DNA from: Streptomyces sp. NBC_01317
GTDB taxonomy: Bacteria; Actinomycetota; Actinomycetes; Streptomycetales; Streptomycetaceae
Assembly (NCBI RefSeq): GCF_035961655.1
Contig: NZ_CP108393.1
Location: forward strand, 3,021,501 to 3,085,500
Direction of reading: 5' to 3'
Length of the DNA stretch: 64,000 nucleotides
The notes under the pieces are model-generated. The model saw only the letters and a program-made list of their open reading frames with translations. It was not told where the DNA came from and ran no database searches. Shown here in pieces: positions 61,345-64,000 of this stretch. Every line of letters begins with the position of its first letter. The first letter of the stretch is position 1. The translations under genes and the position numbers were made by a program.

Positions 61345-62511
61345 ATGAGCAACGAACTGATCCTCACCCCGCCCGAGCCGGTCGCCCCGGTGCGCACCGA
61401 GCAGGCCGCGGGGCTCGTACCGGTGGACGACTCCGTACACGACGAGATGACGCGGCGCGCCGCCGAGTACGTCGGGTCGCTGTCCGGGCTCGACGCCCGC
61501 TCGCCCGAATTCACCGCCCGCGTAGGGGAGATAACGAACCTCGGCTCCGGTGAGATCCGGGGCGCCGCCCAGCAGTCCAACCGGATGCTGGACCGTACGG
61601 TACGGACCCTCGCGTCGGGCGGCGAGGACGCGCAGTCGCGTGTCTCGTCGTCCCTGGTGGAACTGCGTCGTACCGTCGAGGACTTGGACCCGCGCGACAC
61701 CCCCGGCAAGGGGGCCAGGCGCTTCCTCTCCAAACTGCCCGGCGGCAACAAGCTGCGCGACCACGCGGCCAAGTACGCCTCCTCCCAGTCCACTTTGAAC
61801 AAGATCGTCGGCTCGCTCCGGGGCGGCCAGGACGAACTGCGTCGCGACAACGCCGCGTTGCACACCGAGCGCACCCGCCTGTGGGAGACCATGGGCAAGC
61901 TCCAGGAGTACGCGGTCCTCACCGGCGCGCTCGACGCGGCGGTCGGCGAGCGCATCGCCGAGGCCGACCTCGTGGACCCCGCCCAGGCGGACGCGCTGCG
62001 CGCCGACGTTCTCTTCCCCGTCCGGCAGAAGCACCAGGACCTGCTCACCCAACTCGCCGTCTGCGCACAGGGATACCTGGCGATGGACCTCGTGCGGCGC
62101 AACAACGACGAGCTGATCAAGGGCGTCGACCGCGCGGCCACCACCACCGTCTCCGCCCTGCGGATCGCGGTGATGCTGGCCTCGGCGCTGGAGAACCAGC
62201 GCAAGGTGACCGAGCAGGTGACCGTCCTGCGGGCGACGACGGAGGACCTGATCCGGGGCAACGCGGAGATGCTCGCCACCCAGAGCGGCGAGATCCAGCG
62301 CCTCGCGGCGGAGCCCGCGGTGGGCGCGGAGACGCTGCGCGCGGCCTTCCAGCAGATCTACACCACGCTCGACGCGATCGACACGTACAAGATCCAGGCG
62401 ACGGAGTCGATGGCGGCGACCGTGGAGTCGCTCACGACGGAGTTGCAGAACGCGAGCGCGCACCTGGAGCGGACCCGTTCGGCGGGCGTCCTGGAAGGCG
62501 GCTCGCGATGA
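61345..62511 (+). CDS. TelA/toxic anion resistance family protein
   Basis: This 388-residue cytosolic coiled-coil-rich protein is of the TelA family (often annotated as toxic-anion or tellurite resistance). Signature segments include VDDSVHDEMTRRAAEYVGSLSGLD, NRMLDRTVR, RRFLSKLPGGNKLRDHAAKYASSQSTLNKIVGSLRGGQDELRRDN, and the tail TAALETYKIQ-like YTTLDAIDTYKIQATESMAATVESL. GGGGGAG precedes the ATG. The VWA gene begins at its stop (ATGA). Family members are genetically linked to stress proteins; the real biochemical role is unknown. Confidence 0.88.
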   Translation: MSNELILTPPEPVAPVRTEQAAGLVPVDDSVHDEMTRRAAEYVGSLSGLDARSPEFTARVGEITNLGSGEIRGAAQQSNRMLDRTVRTLASGGEDAQSRVSSSLVELRRTVEDLDPRDTPGKGARRFLSKLPGGNKLRDHAAKYASSQSTLNKIVGSLRGGQDELRRDNAALHTERTRLWETMGKLQEYAVLTGALDAAVGERIAEADLVDPAQADALRADVLFPVRQKHQDLLTQLAVCAQGYLAMDLVRRNNDELIKGVDRAATTTVSALRIAVMLASALENQRKVTEQVTVLRATTEDLIRGNAEMLATQSGEIQRLAAEPAVGAETLRAAFQQIYTTLDAIDTYKIQATESMAATVESLTTELQNASAHLERTRSAGVLEGGSR

Positions 62512-64000
62512 GACGACTCTCGGTAGGACAAAGGGTATTGAGACGAAAGCTCCTCCGCGCCACAGCCACGATCGCCGCCCTCCTGGCGACGCTCACCGCC
62601 TGCTCCTCCGACACCACCCCCACCCGCCCGAGCACCACGAACCAGCCGGGCGGCACGAACGGAAGCGCCGCGGACACCACGTACCAGAAGGGCACGCTCC
62701 GCGTGCTCGCCTCCAGCGAACTGTCCGACATGCAGGGCGTGTTGGACCTGGCCGAGAAGCAGACAGGAGTGAAGGTACGGCCCACCTGGACCGGCACCCT
62801 GGACGCGGCTGACCTCATCGCCTCCGGCGGCGCCGACGGGAAGTACGACGCGGTGTGGCTGTCGTCCAACGACTACCTGCGGCTGAGCCCGGGGGTCTCC
62901 CGGCGCCTCACCAACGAGACCCCGGTCATGTCGTCGCCGGTCGCCCTGGGCGTCAAGGCGGCGACGGTGAAGCGGCTCGGCTGGCAGCCGGACCGGGTCA
63001 CCTGGTCCCAGGTGTACGAGGCGGTCGCGGCCGGCCGGCTCACCTACGGCATGACCGATCCCGTACGTTCCAACTCAGGCTTCTCCGGCCTGATTTCGGT
63101 GGCCTCCGGGCTGTCCGGCGCGCAGGCGGCACTCACCGACGCCGATGTGCGCGCAGCGACGCCGAAGTTGACGGAGTTCTTCGCGGGCCAGAAACTCACG
63201 TCCGGTTCGTCGGGGTGGCTGGCCACCGCGTACACCCGCCACCACACCGTCGACGCCCTGGTCAACTACGAGTCGGTCCTGCTGTCCATGAACCGCGACA
63301 GCCACACCGGACTCACCGTGATCCGCCCCAGGGACGGGGTGGTGACCGCCGACTACCCCTTTACGCTGCTGACGTCGGCGCCCCGGGAGGCCAAGGAGGC
63401 GGGGCAGGCACTCACCACGTACCTGCGGAGCCCGGAGGCCCAACAGGCCCTGACAGACCAGACGTTCCGCCGCCCGGTCGTCCCCTCGGTGAAGCCCGCC
63501 GAGGGCCTGGCGACCGACAAGCGGCGCGAACTGCCGTTCCCCGGCACACGATCGGTCGCGGACGGGCTGCTGAACGCGTACGAGAACAAACTGCGCCGGC
63601 CCTCGCGCACGGTGTACGTGCTGGACACCTCCGGCTCGATGGAGGGCGGACGTCTCGACCGGTTGAAGGCCGCGCTGACCACCCTGACGGGTACGGGCAA
63701 CTCGCCGACCGGCGACCGTTTCCGCGACCGGGAGGAGGTGACCTTCATGCCGTTCGGCGCGGAGGTGAAGGAGGTCACGAGCCATACGGTCGCCCCCGGC
63801 GACCCGTCGGCGGCGCTGGACGCGATCCGCGCGGACGCCGCGTCCCTGACGGCGTCCGGCGAGACGGCGATCTACAGCAGCCTGGAGGAGGCGTACTCCC
63901 GTCTGGGACAGGGCAGTTCGGACACCTTCACCTCGATCGTGCTGATGACGGACGGCGAGAACACCACGGGTGCGAGCGCCGGGGACTTCGACACCTTCTA
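62508..64000 (+). CDS. Lipoprotein with binding-protein and von Willebrand A domains, 3' end missing
   Basis: The visible 497 codons begin with MRRLSVGQRVLRRKLLRATATIAALLATLTACSSD, a lipoprotein signal with the cysteine at about 32. A binding-protein-like domain covers about 60-330 (GTLRVLASSELSDMQGVLDLAEKQTGVKV to QALTTYLRSPEAQQAL). A VWA domain then begins with TVYVLDTSGSMEGGRLDRLKAAL, the MIDAS metal site, and SIVLMTDGENTTG. The start overlaps the TelA stop (ATGA). The frame remains open to the window edge. The fusion suggests metal-dependent ligand binding on the cell surface; the function is unknown. Confidence 0.85.
   Translation, partial: MRRLSVGQRVLRRKLLRATATIAALLATLTACSSDTTPTRPSTTNQPGGTNGSAADTTYQKGTLRVLASSELSDMQGVLDLAEKQTGVKVRPTWTGTLDAADLIASGGADGKYDAVWLSSNDYLRLSPGVSRRLTNETPVMSSPVALGVKAATVKRLGWQPDRVTWSQVYEAVAAGRLTYGMTDPVRSNSGFSGLISVASGLSGAQAALTDADVRAATPKLTEFFAGQKLTSGSSGWLATAYTRHHTVDALVNYESVLLSMNRDSHTGLTVIRPRDGVVTADYPFTLLTSAPREAKEAGQALTTYLRSPEAQQALTDQTFRRPVVPSVKPAEGLATDKRRELPFPGTRSVADGLLNAYENKLRRPSRTVYVLDTSGSMEGGRLDRLKAALTTLTGTGNSPTGDRFRDREEVTFMPFGAEVKEVTSHTVAPGDPSAALDAIRADAASLTASGETAIYSSLEEAYSRLGQGSSDTFTSIVLMTDGENTTGASAGDFDTF

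Noticed and set aside
1..64000. tRNA, rRNA, insertion sequence or prophage genes
   Set aside because: None was recognised; no transposase or integrase motifs, no cloverleaf with CCA-type end, and composition is even apart from the repeat tracts.

Overview
The window is chromosomal DNA from a Streptomyces or a close relative. The G+C content is very high, codon third positions are almost always G or C, and GTG starts are common. It carries actinomycete-specific families (WhiB-like, DUF1707, DUF4245, DUF402, SpoIIE-type phosphatase with an anti-sigma-like ATPase). From memory, the gene order ispH / APC permease / xseA-xseB / glpX / whiB-like / two fumarases / phosphatase / ahpCD matches the S. 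coelicolor core. No rRNA, tRNA, insertion sequence or CRISPR array was recognised.

Layout. 1-7166: 3' part of ppgK, ispH, a divergent permease, then xseA and xseB set among three repeat-rich non-coding tracts: ~110-bp degenerate tandem units, a 9-bp array of 16 perfect copies, and a second degenerate tract. 7167-16761: DUF4245, glpX, wblI, DUF1707, class I and class II fumarases, a DUF402 protein, and a GAF/PP2C/ATPase regulator preceded by a small ORF whose stop overlaps its start. 16762-31397: catalase, class A penicillin-binding protein, ahpC-ahpD, AI-2E permease, SLT hydrolase, PIN-PhoH protein, cis-prenyltransferase, aldo/keto reductase and methyltransferase.

30639-43666 is a nearly complete Tad (Flp) pilus locus on the minus strand: prepilin peptidase, OmpA-like protein, lipoprotein, TadG-like and Flp-like proteins, tadC, tadB, tadA, two TadE-like proteins, CpaE- and CpaB-like proteins, and an embedded NarL-type two-component pair. 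Many starts overlap the preceding stop, so the genes are probably translated together.

43667-56998 looks devoted to amino sugars. It starts with a secreted GH18 chitinase whose promoter carries a DasR-type (dre) site. After an Nramp-like carrier come a GntP permease, a RidA protein, an IclR regulator and a PfkB-type (KDG) kinase, divergent from a PLP deaminase and an N-acyl-D-amino acid deacylase. My reading is a pathway for N-acetyl-D-glucosaminate: uptake, deacetylation, deamination to 2-keto-3-deoxygluconate and phosphorylation. This is inference from family membership and layout, and it is the most interesting system in the window.

54516-64000: DoxX/HTH pair, polysaccharide deacetylase lipoprotein, alanine-type aminotransferase, a decayed SDR gene beside a duplicated promoter element, a leaderless hypothetical gene, and an operon of a binding-protein-like gene, a TelA protein and a lipoprotein joining a binding-protein domain to a von Willebrand A domain (cut off by the window end).
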